This document shows positions 47,669 through 57,991 of a DNA stretch of 64,000 nt, piece by piece; the stretch's first letter is position 1, and each line of letters begins with the position of its first letter. The translations under genes and the position numbers were made by a program. The DNA is from Adineta steineri. Lineage: Eukaryota; Rotifera; Eurotatoria; Adinetida; Adinetidae. Location of the stretch: assembly GCA_905250115.1 (NCBI GenBank), contig CAJNOI010000045.1:1-64000 (forward strand), read 5' to 3'. Under the pieces are notes generated by a model. It saw nothing but the letters and a program-made list of their open reading frames with translations. It did not search any database and had not been told where the DNA came from.

Positions 47669-47952
47669 TAGAATCTTTTTTGTGACACTTAAATTTCATA
47701 AAAATATTATAACAATGCAAAGTGCATTATTGGACTCAAATCTGTCAATTAAAGTATGAGTCATTCTGATCGTGTTGGCTTACCATGTCACGTCATCTCT
47801 TTACATGGGTTTTGTGAATTATATATGCATCAATATTATGCTGTTTCTAATTTTATCTACAAGTGTTGCATTTATTTTTTCTATTCTATTTCTTATTTAT
47901 TGAAAATTAATTCGTCCAAAAAACGTCTTTATGATATATTTCGTAAACAAAA

Positions 47953-48000
47953 TCTTGAGGGTGTGGGTGCTAGACGAATCCAGTATCCGCGCACCCATTT
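47953..48000. repeat. Telomere-like hairpin element 20
   Basis: CTTGAGGGTGTGGGTGCTAG at the left; GCGCACCCATTT at the right. The pairing GGGTGC/GCACCC is kept although the outer right end is lost. Confidence 0.65.
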
Positions 48001-48645
48001 ATTTTAACGTCGTCAAAAAAAAGAATTAATTTCCTGAAAATATAGAATAATTTAGATAGTATTTTTTCATCATAACAAAATTCTTTAAAGTTAACTAGAA
48101 TGAAATAAGTGGAGAATATCATGAATATCTTCAAAATGAAAATTAGATTTATTTATATTTATCAAGTGTTCTCGAAATAAAAATAACTGTTTTTCCTTCG
48201 AAAAGAAAATGTTATAAACATCTTTAAATAACTGTTCAAATGATTATTAAATTATAAAAGTATTCAGAAAAGTATATTCATAATAAAACAATAAGGGAAA
48301 TATAAAAATCAGCAGTTCCCAAAATATTTCATCACATTAATTTAAATGATAACTATAAGGATAATTATGTTTAATCAACAAATTTTGAAGCAGTCTGTGC
48401 GATGGGTACTATTGAAAATTCATGTAAAGATCAATATTTATATACTTTACATGAACTTGCGATTTTATTAACTTTTGAGACATATGGTGAATCATTATTC
48501 AAAGACGATAATTGACAATTACTTTCTTTTACTCTACATGTTATGTATATCAAAATTAGAATATTATTGAATCTAATATTTTTTTCTAATTTAACTTAAG
48601 TGCTAAGTGCATATTAGTTTTTTCTCTAATTTCCTATTTCAGTAA

Positions 48646-48716
48646 GATTGATGAGTGTGGATGTAAATATGAGCAAAACATGATTTACATTTAAAGTCAG
48701 ACTCACACCCTCAAAT
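48646..48716. repeat. Telomere-like hairpin element 21
   Basis: GATGAGTGTGGATGTAAATATGAG pairs with GATTTACATTTAAAGTCAGACTCACACCCTC. The loop arms (GTAAATATG.. / ..TTTACAT) pair too. Confidence 0.65.
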
Positions 48717-48804
48717 TTATTTTCAGCCTTTTAAATATATTCACTGTTACAATAAAAACAAAAGCACCACAACATTAAAGTCTCGATACGATCTAGTTTT
48801 TCGT

Positions 48805-49133
48805 TTATGTTACCGCTGGTGTGATTATACTTGTCGGCCTAGTTATTATGTTCTTGACAGATGCTTTCAAACGATCTGTAAATATAAACACAGTAATGAT
48901 TACACATAATATTGATATATCACCAAATACATAAGCAATTCGAAAATTATATTTTGGTTTTCTATTGAAGAATGACATTAGAAGAAATAATTGATAAGGA
49001 AAACAAACGGTAACAACAATCGTTATAAGTATAACTGTACGTCGAATCATTTTTAATTCTCGTCGTGCACGTACTAATGTATTGATTGGTGTGACATGTG
49101 TATTCATTTTCTTAACATATCGAACTAATATAA
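48805..49133 (-). pseudogene. 3' end of a rhodopsin-like GPCR, cut at the gap
   Basis: A minus-strand frame entering from the assembly gap: intracellular loop 3 (VRYVKKMNTHVTP...RARRELKMIRR), TM6 (TVILITIVVTVCFPYQLFLLMSFF with the CFPY kink), a short loop, TM7 and helix 8 (IFTDRLKASVKNII), ending at 48805. TM1-5 are missing. The gap plus the telomere-like tract at 49234 separate it from the ART gene starting at 49371. Either the rest of the receptor is in the gap, which would need more than 100 bp, or the gene is truncated there. Confidence 0.7.
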
Positions 49134-49233
49134 NNNNNNNNNNNNNNNNNNNNNNNNNNNNNNNNNNNNNNNNNNNNNNNNNNNNNNNNNNNNNNNNNNN
49201 NNNNNNNNNNNNNNNNNNNNNNNNNNNNNNNNN
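49134..49233. other. Assembly gap (100 N)
   Basis: One hundred unknown bases. The first known sequence to the right is the C-rich arm of a telomere-like element, so the gap interrupts such an element. Confidence 0.99.
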
Positions 49234-49254
49234 CACACCCACACCCACACCCTA
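49234..49254. repeat. Telomere-like element 22, C-rich arm at the gap edge
   Basis: CACACCCACACCCACACCCT immediately follows the gap. The matching G-rich arm is presumably within the unknown bases. Confidence 0.8.
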
Positions 49255-49370
49255 TTTTATAGCATTATTAATTTCACAACTTTTATCATCTTCTGATCGG
49301 CGAATTTTTACGTACTTAACGTTGACGATAACAAATACTTTTTGTAACAACATTAACCAAAAGTTGCGTA

Positions 49371-52300
49371 ATGAAGCTTCCAGTATATACAGATGATATA
49401 GAAGCTGAAGCTATGAAAAAAATGGATATAGCATGGATTAGCAAGAATATAAAGTGTAAAACAGGTGAGATCAATTTTAAATGTAGTACATACGGCGATG
49501 ATGTTGATGATGAAGAAAATGGCAAGGATCATTATATAACTGGCAAAGGATTTGAAACCGAAATATTTTTGGTTAACTGCTTTCCAACTGTGGAAGAATT
49601 TATAGAATATATATATGGCATAGCGACTCGACCGATCTTGTTAATATACGCTAATGATATAACTTTGAAAAGATTCTCATCTTTCTTAGACTGTCCTCAG
49701 ATCGAATCCATTTATGAATATAATTCACAACAACCGTGGAAAAAATGTACAGCGTCGTCCCAATCTGTTCCTGTTGATACAATCATTACGCAAATTGTGA
49801 ATACCGGTGATCGATTATTCGATAACGAAACTACGCTGTATCCTATTAACGAGTATATGATTAATTCAGCATTCGATGAACTTGATAATGATAGTCGAAA
49901 CATTATTATGTATCAGCTTCTAGTCGAAGTGATTCTTCGATCTGTGAGAGCAGAAACGAGTAAAAACGATTTTTTGGATTATCTACGCGAACTGTTCTCG
50001 GAGAATATCCGCTATACACAAGATATTCAAAACTTCGATTCATGTTACACAGCAGATAAAGCAATTTACTGGTACACTCGTCCATCATGTGTTCATCGCG
50101 CTATCAGTATGACCTGTTCGGTTACAAATATTCATCATATATTTAAAATTCGCTATTTTCTGCATGATATTTATAATGAACTCAAGCGAATTCATTCAAT
50201 ATCTATGAAGATCTTTGATGAAATACTTTGCGTTTATCATGGGAAGCGTATGCTTGAGGAAGACGTTGAAAAGTTGCGCGAATGTATAGGCGACCGTATT
50301 ATTACAGGAGCGTTCCTATCGGCAACGGTAGACAGAAATGTTGCTCTATTCTTTGCAGGCGAAGGAAACTGCAATGATCAGAAAGTGGCAGTTATTTTTC
50401 GTATATATATGGACACAACGGCAAGTAACAAGAAACCTTTCGCATATATTTCATCAGCGAGTGCAATAAGCGACGAAACAGAAGTTCTGTTGTCAATCGG
50501 AAGCATTTTCAAAATACTTGTAGTGGAGGAGATTTCGGTAACAATCTGATATCTTTTATATGAATTGTTACTGTTTTTTTTACTAGGAATATACATGGGA
50601 AGTAACTCTAAAACGTGATAAAGAAGAGGAAGCAATTGAAGAAAAACTCATTAATCGTTACTTTAGGACGGATGTGAAGAAACAAGAGCAAATTATTTGT
50701 TCCATGGTTGATTTCTTGGAGAGTGCGGGAGATGTTACATCAGGTGATCAATTTACACAACGGATCTTTGAATATTTAAGATCAGACAATTTCGAAACGA
50801 GAAACGAAACTAGTACACAAGTTACAGACAAATGTAGTAAGCATTTATTTAATCATACGGCTCATCGTGTTGTTATTCACGACACGTATCATAAATCCCT
50901 CTTTTTAATTTGATTGGTCTATGCGTTGTTCGCATCGGTCAAAGAGCTTTTTGAAAGACTGAGAATTTATACGATAGTAGAGATCCAAAAGACTGCATAC
51001 ATGTAGTTTCAGCACAGATGGTAGCGCTTAAGTTCATTAAGTTCACTATTGATGGTTTGATGATTCTCGATACATCCTTAGTATCTTACAACAATAATCT
51101 AATAAGTAAACGTCGACTAAATACTAACAGCTATTTATCTCTAAGATATTGATTATTTCAAAATCATTCGTTGCCGCCGGAGTCAATTACATAGCTTCAT
51201 GAATTTGCCAAGGCTAATTCTGTCAAATTTATAGGGCATCCTTATAGTTTAGGAATTTTATCACAGAATCACTGTCGAAGGTAAGATAAAGCGTTACAGT
51301 AAAAGATGAGTGCGCGATTTTAACAACGAATTCCAGAATCGATGAAACTTGTTCCCAAATGTGCAATATCGCAAAATAGGATGACTGCTATAAAAAGAAG
51401 GTAAGCTTCATGGTACTGCTAAAAAGACAGTTTTGAACTTGGAGTGGGATTTGCAAAGGAATACTGGATGTTCAGCGATATTTACGAGAGAATATACTCA
51501 AGTGTGAAATCGCTTTTCGCTTGGTTCTATTACCACTCGATCGGCCTTAATGAGTAATGAAGGTACCTATTTATGTTTGATTTTCTGGTCTTCTGTTATT
51601 AACTTATGGGCATTTTACTGGATTTTTGGCTGATAGAAATGGGGTTCTATGAGTGCCGAAATGATCGAGTTTCAAACTGATACCTTGTGCATAGAGAGCT
51701 CTCATAGTCATCAGAAAATCTCCAGTTTGCGCTAGAAAGAATGCATCGTTATCGAGATACTCATAATTTAAGAAAAGCATCTCTTTTCGATTATGCTTCA
51801 TAATCGACATATTTCGGTATAAGCTAATATCATGGTAAAGGTACGGTTGTTCTGGCTTAAACTTTGGAGATTTTCTGATGACTATGAGAGCTCTCTATGC
51901 ACAAGGTATCAGTTTGAAACTCGATCATTTCAGCACTCATAGAACCCCATTTCTATCAGCCAGAAATCCAGTAAAATGCCCATAAGTTAATAACAGAAGA
52001 CCAGAAAACCAAACTTAAATAGGCACCTTCATTACACATTAAGGCCGATCGAGTAGCATTAGAACCAATCGAAAAGTGATTTCACGCTTAAGTATGTTCT
52101 CTCGTTAGCCAAGTTGCCAAGATCTAATGTGCACAGCGGGATATGCGGCGGCGATAGATAAATAATTTTAAAGTTCGTTTGTGGTTAAGTTTAGTATTTT
52201 TTCTTCAATATGCAACGGTTTTTATGGGTTCATCTAGGGGTGGTGGCTTAGCATTAATGTAATAATAATGCACAGGTTTATTTTCGTAAAGGAAACATTT

Positions 52301-53202
52301 AATATCGATTTATGCACTAAATTGGCATTAGTACCACTAATGCTACTATTAATTCCAAAAATTCAGCATTAACTAACTTTCGCTGAGAAATAAATCAATG
52401 CATTATTTTCAGTTCTAATGCTAAGCCACCACCTCTAGGTTCATCTCGTCATCTGTATCGGCTGTCCCTGCTTGAAGAGTATAAAAAAACTATGTGAATT
52501 TCATTTGTGAACAGACTTACAGTTCTTTACGTGTTTGTACTCAGTAAACAATTTACGACGATTTTTCCAAAATATTTGTCTCACATGATTTGCGACAATA
52601 TTATGAATCTGATAGAAGGAACAACCTAGTTCTGAACGTTTTTTACTCTAGTGAATGGTTCAACTACGCGTAGCACTCAAGATAATGGTGGCATGCTGTT
52701 GGTCAGCTTCAATATTGAAGTCTCATCGTTAATCGACTTTTCTTCGGGTATTATTGAGCTAATGGAGTGCGAACATGGTTGTGGACCTAATCAGGTGGTA
52801 TCTCCATCAGAACTTGAGCGTCCTTTCATGATAGTTTCATCTAAACAGCCATCGGACGAGATAATGTCATGCAAGTACTTGAGACGATATTACTGCATTG
52901 CAGGATTAGAAGAAAACTCTACAGCCAGTTTTTCGACTTTATCACGTGTAACTTATATTGATACAATCCATGAACTTGCTGATGAAGTATACCATGACTT
53001 GGGTGAATTCTATAGGCAAGAAGCACAACGAGTTCTAGCCACTAAGAAGGATCGCACAGAAGCAAAACGTCTTCTCACTAAATCCAAACATTCCTACCAA
53101 TTGCTCGAGCAAAAAACCGAGGAAACTATGGAACACTATGCAGACATTTTGAGAAAGCAGGATGCGGAGCAAAACAATTGTTCGTCTTCAAATCTGGTCT
53201 AA
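49371..53202 (+). CDS. ART-domain protein with substituted catalytic Arg, no zinc-finger exons
   Basis: Three exons by GT-AG and phase: 49371-50537, 50587-50836, 52652-53202, giving 656 codons including the stop. Exon 1 has the bdelloid ART-associated N-domain (residues about 60-160) and a helical linker with the shared IYWYTRPS block (IWWYTR in the other members). The ART fold reads VYHGKRM where others have VYRGQGM (Arg to His), and FLSATVDRN for the STS motif, but it keeps the Glu-x-Glu (DETEVLLS). Exon 3 adds an unrecognised C-terminal domain with a Cys/His patch and a helical, charged tail. The Arg substitution predicts weak or no NAD use. No zinc-finger exon is seen upstream, where a telomere-like tract and gap lie within 140 bp. 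Intron 2 (1.8 kb) holds two transposon-like insertions. Confidence 0.8.
51485..52106. mobile_element. Foldback element in intron 2 of the ART gene
   Basis: Arms of about 235 bp (51485-51718 and 51862-52106) are near-perfect inverted repeats, starting CGAGAGAA and ending TTCTCTCG. Shared blocks include TTGTGCATAGAGAGCTCTCAT and ATGGGCATTTTACTGGATTT. There is no coding capacity; the open frame at 51604-51810 is the arm itself. Confidence 0.88.
52235..52437. mobile_element. hAT-like MITE, 203 bp
   Basis: Terminal inverted repeats TAGGGGTGGTGGCTTAGCATTA and TAATGCTAAGCCACCACCTCTA are flanked by an exact 8-bp duplication GGTTCATC (52227-52234 and 52438-52445). The 8-bp duplication and the TAGNGGTGG ends are hAT hallmarks. 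It lies inside intron 2 of the ART gene, close to the acceptor at 52650. Confidence 0.9.
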
Positions 53203-53618
53203 CAGAATTGTAGTTAATACATTAAATATTCGACAAGAGTTTCTTTTAAACTCGTTTACAACTTATGTGTTGTCAGTGTTGGTCCTTTTTATCTGAAGTA
53301 AAATCTTGCTTATTTAAATCATTCACGCTGTTTTTTGTAAGGTCATCTCTTGACTTTTCTCTGCGTTATAGATGGAACCGGTACTGGCAACCGGCCGGTT
53401 CAGACTTTAGACCGGTAAAGCAACGGCCTACGAGCTTTTTACAGCCCAGGAAAACAAATGATAAAAAAATCTAAGGATAACAAATTTTTGTTTTGGTTAA
53501 GAATCTATCATAATGCCACAGTTTAAGACCCCCCTCCCGTTCAAAAAATGTTAGTTTCTGTCAAAAATTTGAAATTGAGATAAATGGATGCGAAGATAGC
53601 CTGCCATCTGCTCTTTAA

Positions 53619-54228
53619 CCCTTCGACGGTGTCCTCATTTTATAACTTCGTCGGTGTCCTAGGGTCCACTTGGACCCACGTATAAAAAATTTGAAAAAAC
53701 AATACTTTTATTTTATTTAAGCAGTTCTTGCGCAGTAGAAGTCTTTACATATTCTGCTTATAGATATTTACGCATCAGCCTTTCTTTCTCTTACATTTGT
53801 ATGAAGAATTTGGTAAATTCACATAATAGAAGTAAAAATAATGAACAATGATACGAGATAAGATTAATCTAAAATAATCATAGATTTCGCAGTGTACCAG
53901 AAAGAATGTGATGATCACTATTAATCATGAACCTAAAATGAGTCATAATGAATATATTCGACAAAGATAATAGGGAGGCAAGATATGGCAGCCATAGTAA
54001 GGCGAAAAATTACATCTATAACACCATCGGTGTTCTAGGGTCCAACTGGACCCATACCTGTATATTTTCCTGTTTGAACCTATATTTAATATCTTGTGTG
54101 CATATTATGCAGTTACTCAAAATGAAAGATTAGAAAAGAGAATTGATCTGATACACCAAATCGTAAAGTTGTACTAAAGGAAAAACCATCATATGGGTCC
54201 ACTTGGACCCCAGGACACCGTCGAAGGG
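53619..54228. mobile_element. piggyBac-like MITE, 610 bp
   Basis: TTAA at 53615-53618 and 54229-54232 flank inverted ends CCCTTCGACGGTGTCC and GGACACCGTCGAAGGG. A subterminal motif GGGTCCACTTGGACCC, itself a palindrome, occurs near both ends, with a variant in the middle. There is no transposase. Confidence 0.88.
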
Positions 54229-54387
54229 TTAACAAATGAGAAAAGTTTTTAGTCGATACTCCTTTTTTTTCAAGATTTCTCAAAATCTCTGCCACTCCCT
54301 ATTCGAAAAATAAGCGGTTTTTTTGAAAGACCAAAACAATGTTTCTCGTTTTTTCTCGATTTATGCGCTTTTTGATCTTTTGTCCAA

Positions 54388-54697
54388 GATTTCCTGGTTT
54401 GAATCCGCTCAACATATTTATATTTTTTTTTGTTAGAAAGAGCATGTTAAGATGCAGGGCATTACAGAGCCCTTTTTTCAATTAAACTTTTTATTTTATT
54501 GAATATACAGACATTTATGTATATAGAGACCCATCATCAATGTATTTTTTCAGTCATCGAACTTTTGATTCCTTCTATTCACTAAAAAAAGTAAGAATCT
54601 GAGAAAACGGACTTTGTAGTACTCTGCATCTTAACATGCTCTTTCTAAAAAAAAAGAATATTAACATATTGAACGGATCCAAATCGAGAAATCTTAC
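54388..54697. mobile_element. Foldback/MITE with about 70-bp inverted ends
   Basis: AGATTTCCTGGTTTGAATCCG... and GTTAGAAAGAGCATGTTAAG on the left are mirrored by CTTAACATGCTCTTTCTAA and ...CGGATCCAAATCGAGAAATCTT on the right. The internal 165 bp is AT-rich and non-coding. The target duplication is not evident. Confidence 0.7.
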
Positions 54698-55090
54698 GCA
54701 CAAAACGTTCTATGTTTGACTCGTGTTCGATTCATGTTGCTGTGAAACGTCAGCCAATCGAACTGAAAATTTTACCAGTCTTCTCGCATCAGCTCTAACA
54801 AATGCTTCAAATCTCAGCTCATTTGAGTACTGCTAAGGCCGAAATCAATTGTTGAGTGGTGCGGGAGAGCCTTAATCACATTTTTTTGACTTTTAGTCAT
54901 TTCTGATTGGTTGTTTTCTGTTTTAACGGATCAATTTATACTTTTAATCGACTACAACTGATTATTTGTATTTTATTCTATTAAAGTTTATAAAAAATCG
55001 TGCCTTTATAGTCAATTTTTAAATAAGAAAACAAACTATTATGATCATATTTTATTGATGTTCTTTTTTACATGGATATACTCTCTAAAG

Positions 55091-55290
55091 AAAAAGGCAT
55101 CATAGTGAACCATAAATTTTTTTAGCGAAGAGCTAGAATCTTTTATAGTTCTAGATTTGGGTACCATTTTCAGAACCTTTTTTGATTTCACATATCCGGT
55201 TAAAACCATTTTCAGTTTTAGGTTTTTTTACTAAAACCTAAAAAGGTCCTGAAAATGGTACTGAAGAAAGGTTCACTATGACACCTTTTT
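55091..55290. mobile_element. Small foldback element, 200 bp
   Basis: The 21-bp ends AAAAAGGCATCATAGTGAACC and GGTTCACTATGACACCTTTTT match at 19 positions. A second nested pair (GTACCATTTTCAGAACC / GGTCCTGAAAATGGTAC) lies inside. It is non-coding. Confidence 0.75.
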
Positions 55291-55437
55291 GTTGCGGAGT
55301 AATCTTTGAGTGTTTGCTCTTCTACCGGTATATTATTGATATACCGGTATTTGTCGATCTATCGGTTTTTTTGCCAGTTCATCAGCTTTTTTACCAATCT
55401 ACCGATTTGAGCAATAGACCAGCCGTTCCGAGGATGT

Positions 55438-55502
55438 GAATCAGAACAAATACTGTCACCCACACCTGACTCTCACGCACACGAACACCCACACCACACC
55501 CT
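55438..55502. repeat. Telomere-like element 23 (C-rich strand)
   Basis: CACCCACACCTGACTCTCACGCACACGAACACCCACACCACACCCT, C-rich only. The closest G-rich partner is element 24, about 135 bp to the right. Confidence 0.7.
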
Positions 55503-55636
55503 ATCTCCATACTTTTGGTAAAAATGTAGTTCGGTAGTGCACCACTCACTCCCTTATTTAAACTTATACAACAAAGATCCAATTTCTTCCTCTCCTTCAA
55601 AAAAGAGACTTCGAATATTATATGTATGTACATGTT

Positions 55637-55675
55637 CTTGAGGGTGGGGTCAGGGTCTTGGTGTGGGATAGATAC
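55637..55675. repeat. Telomere-like element 24 (G-rich strand)
   Basis: CTTGAGGGTGGGGTCAGGGTCTTGGTGTGGGAT. Together with element 23 the strand order is C-rich then G-rich, the reverse of the usual hairpin. Confidence 0.65.
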
Positions 55676-56246
55676 AGGTAGGAATATTTTTGCTAGTCTT
55701 ACTCTCTTATCCAAACCGACCTCCATCAAAAAGCTTTTTCAGTGATCGTTTTTTTAAGTCTTCGGTACTTGTTCAGGAAAGAAAGATCACTAGAAAAACA
55801 ATTATTGTCAATGTGGAAAAGAAAGAAAGGAAATTATACAATTTAACGAAATCCGTAAATAGTACTACAGGTTTTCGTTTCATAAATTTGTGAGAAAATT
55901 ATTATTTTGTCACGTTTTGAGCAGCAACACTGAACATAGGTTCTCGTCAACTATACTTATATCGAGACTAAGCTTTGGCATGCAACAATCACTGAAAGAA
56001 AACAGCAATTTCTTTGCTCAAGCAAAAAGGAATTCATTTAATTATTCTTTGGGATCATGACTTTTGCGCCACAGAATATATGAGAAAACCCACCGGTTGT
56101 TCTTAGTATTGCTACTATAACTAAACTTGTAGTATTACTGAATATCAATACTATAAATTTCATCGCAAATGCTACACTTCAAATGAAATACCAAAACTCC
56201 TTGATTGATCTATATTAGTTTTTGTAATTTATTTTGTTGTTTCAGA

Positions 56247-57265
56247 TTGTATTTCACATTATTCAGCCTTTTACAGCAGAATCCGACGGTTTTTCCAAAG
56301 TCGTAGTGAATTCGCTTTTTTTATGGTAAGTTATATGGAGAATTCTTTAGCACCTGTTAGCCATTATAATAAAATATTTGATTAATTCTTTCGGCATGAT
56401 ATTTACAAAATGTTTGTGATATAGTCTAGTGCAGGTTACGTCGGTGTTGATGTAATTTTAGAGCAATATATGTAGAACGAGTTGATGACATTGACCATAT
56501 GAAATATTAAGGAACATAATATCACATTGTGAAAATGATCTGAGTATAGCTACTATATGCTTCCAAACAAAACGAAAACTTGACTGTATTTCTACTATAT
56601 TCAAGTTACAGACTCCATCGGAAAATAATATTTATCACCTTTTACGACACATCAGTCTATGTATTTCACAGGCCACCCAGGAAGATATTCAACTGGGCAA
56701 TTCTTGCCCGACAAATTTGTTTGATGCTGAGCCCATTGGAGTCATCTACGACCCCAGGACGAATATTAGAAATCCAGCAGAAGATTTGTATCCGTTTGAA
56801 CCAGTCATCGAAGTTAAAAATGTTGAGATAGATTACTTACGTCGAATACAGATGCCTAATGCAATATTTGTGACTACAGCGATACTACCACAATTAAATT
56901 CAGATGAGGTCAAAGCCTTTGTGGAGACCAACCTGCATAGTAATCAAGCTGTCCAATTGTATTACTTAATCTTCACTGACGGTCAACAGTATGATTGTGT
57001 TTGGCCAGATATTTATTCTCCAAAACTCAGATGGTGCTGCTCAATTACAGACAATAACGTATGGAAGCTTCGAGAAGCCTGTGCACAAGCGAATAGTCTA
57101 AACATTGAGTACTGTGGTCGACGTGCACGGCAATTCAACAGAACACAACAAATTGGTAACGCTCATAGTTATATTGCAAAGAAACTTCATCTGGTTCGTC
57201 TTCAACGCAGATATGCAGAAGAATTAGACATAAATATGGCGTTGGCCCTTGTACCAAACATGTGA
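56247..57265 (+). CDS. Unrecognised protein, last exon(s)
   Basis: The main exon is 56672-57265 (acceptor TATTTCACAG), opening ATQEDIQLGN and ending at a TGA after ALALVPNM. A plausible preceding exon (about 56247-56327, ending TTTTTTATG/GTAAGT) joins in frame, so the ATG may even be the last codon of a mostly non-coding first exon. The product of about 198 residues is soluble, with mixed alpha/beta character. It shows Cys and Trp pairs (RWCC; WPDIYSPKLRW) and an Arg-rich patch (CGRRARQFNRTQQ), but no motif I recognise. It could equally be the 3' end of a longer gene whose upstream exons I cannot find. Confidence 0.5.
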
Positions 57266-57483
57266 TATCAATTCGCCTTTTTATTTTCAAAGACATTATT
57301 TTACATGATTTCGTGTTGATTTTCGCAACTTTGCATCAGACTTTAAAATTGCAAGAGTCAGGAATCCTGACTCAGGATCCATAATAATACCAAAACGAAC
57401 GTCAACGTGTGCACTCTAAAAAAACGTTGGTGCTCTACTAAACCCCCAAAAACGATTTCGTAGTCACGAAAAAGTCTCGAAAC

Positions 57484-57657
57484 ATGAGGGTGTGGGTGCG
57501 AGTGAGTGTAGATGTCTTCTCTTTGACTACTCACACCCATACACCAGAGGGGATGGGTGTGGGTGTGGGTGTGAGTATGGGTGTGGGTGTGGGTATTGGT
57601 GCAGATGTAACAAGGAAAGAATCCTCACTCTCACTCACATTCATGCCGTCAAGATGG
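57484..57657. repeat. Telomere-like double hairpin element 25
   Basis: A first unit runs ATGAGGGTGTGGGTGCGAG...CTCACACCCATACACC. A second follows at once: GGGATGGGTGTGGGTGTGGGTGTGAG, with about eight G-rich units, then a weak C-rich arm (CTCACTCTCACTCACATTC). It contains the longest G-rich run in the window. Confidence 0.85.
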
Positions 57658-57991
57658 TTCAAAAATGAATCTAATCAAGATATTAACAATCAAAACTAAT
57701 TAATGTTTATCTCGATTTCAGTTCATTAAAACAAAGATCGATCTTAGAGTATTTTGGATACGCACTTGATTCACGTACTAAAAACATTTTTTTCTCATAT
57801 TGTATATGAATCATACAACTAAATGGATAAAAATCCGTTGATTAATAGTAAAAGATTAAAATATGTTATTTAATTTAAACAGAGTGTCCTTCGTATAACA
57901 CCCGTCTGATACGAACACCCCGCTTTCTGAACGATTTTTGGACAGTCCCACGAGTATTCATAATAGAGAGGTTTTGCTGTACTCATATCTA

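Larger units (their letters stand above)
47242..48804. other. Intergenic region between receptor genes
   Basis: Three telomere-like elements (47621, 47953, 48646) in 1.5 kb. The open frame at 47756-48007 runs into one of them and has no recognisable content. Nothing else is supported. Confidence 0.6.
53203..56246. other. Transposon-rich intergenic region
   Basis: Apart from the elements at 53619, 54388 and 55091 and the telomere-like tracts at 55438 and 55637 I see no gene. Repeated ACCGGTAT/ATACCGGT motifs cluster near 55325-55375, and a GGTACTGGCAACCGGCCGG tract sits near 53380; these are unexplained. Confidence 0.6.

Noticed and set aside
47756-48007. 83-residue open frame
   Set aside because: It ends inside a telomere-like element and has no recognisable similarity or splice context.
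49082-49396. Open frames crossing the assembly gaps (also around 37961-38225)
   Set aside because: They run through unknown bases; only the GPCR-like part of the minus-strand frame at 48805-49133 is supported.
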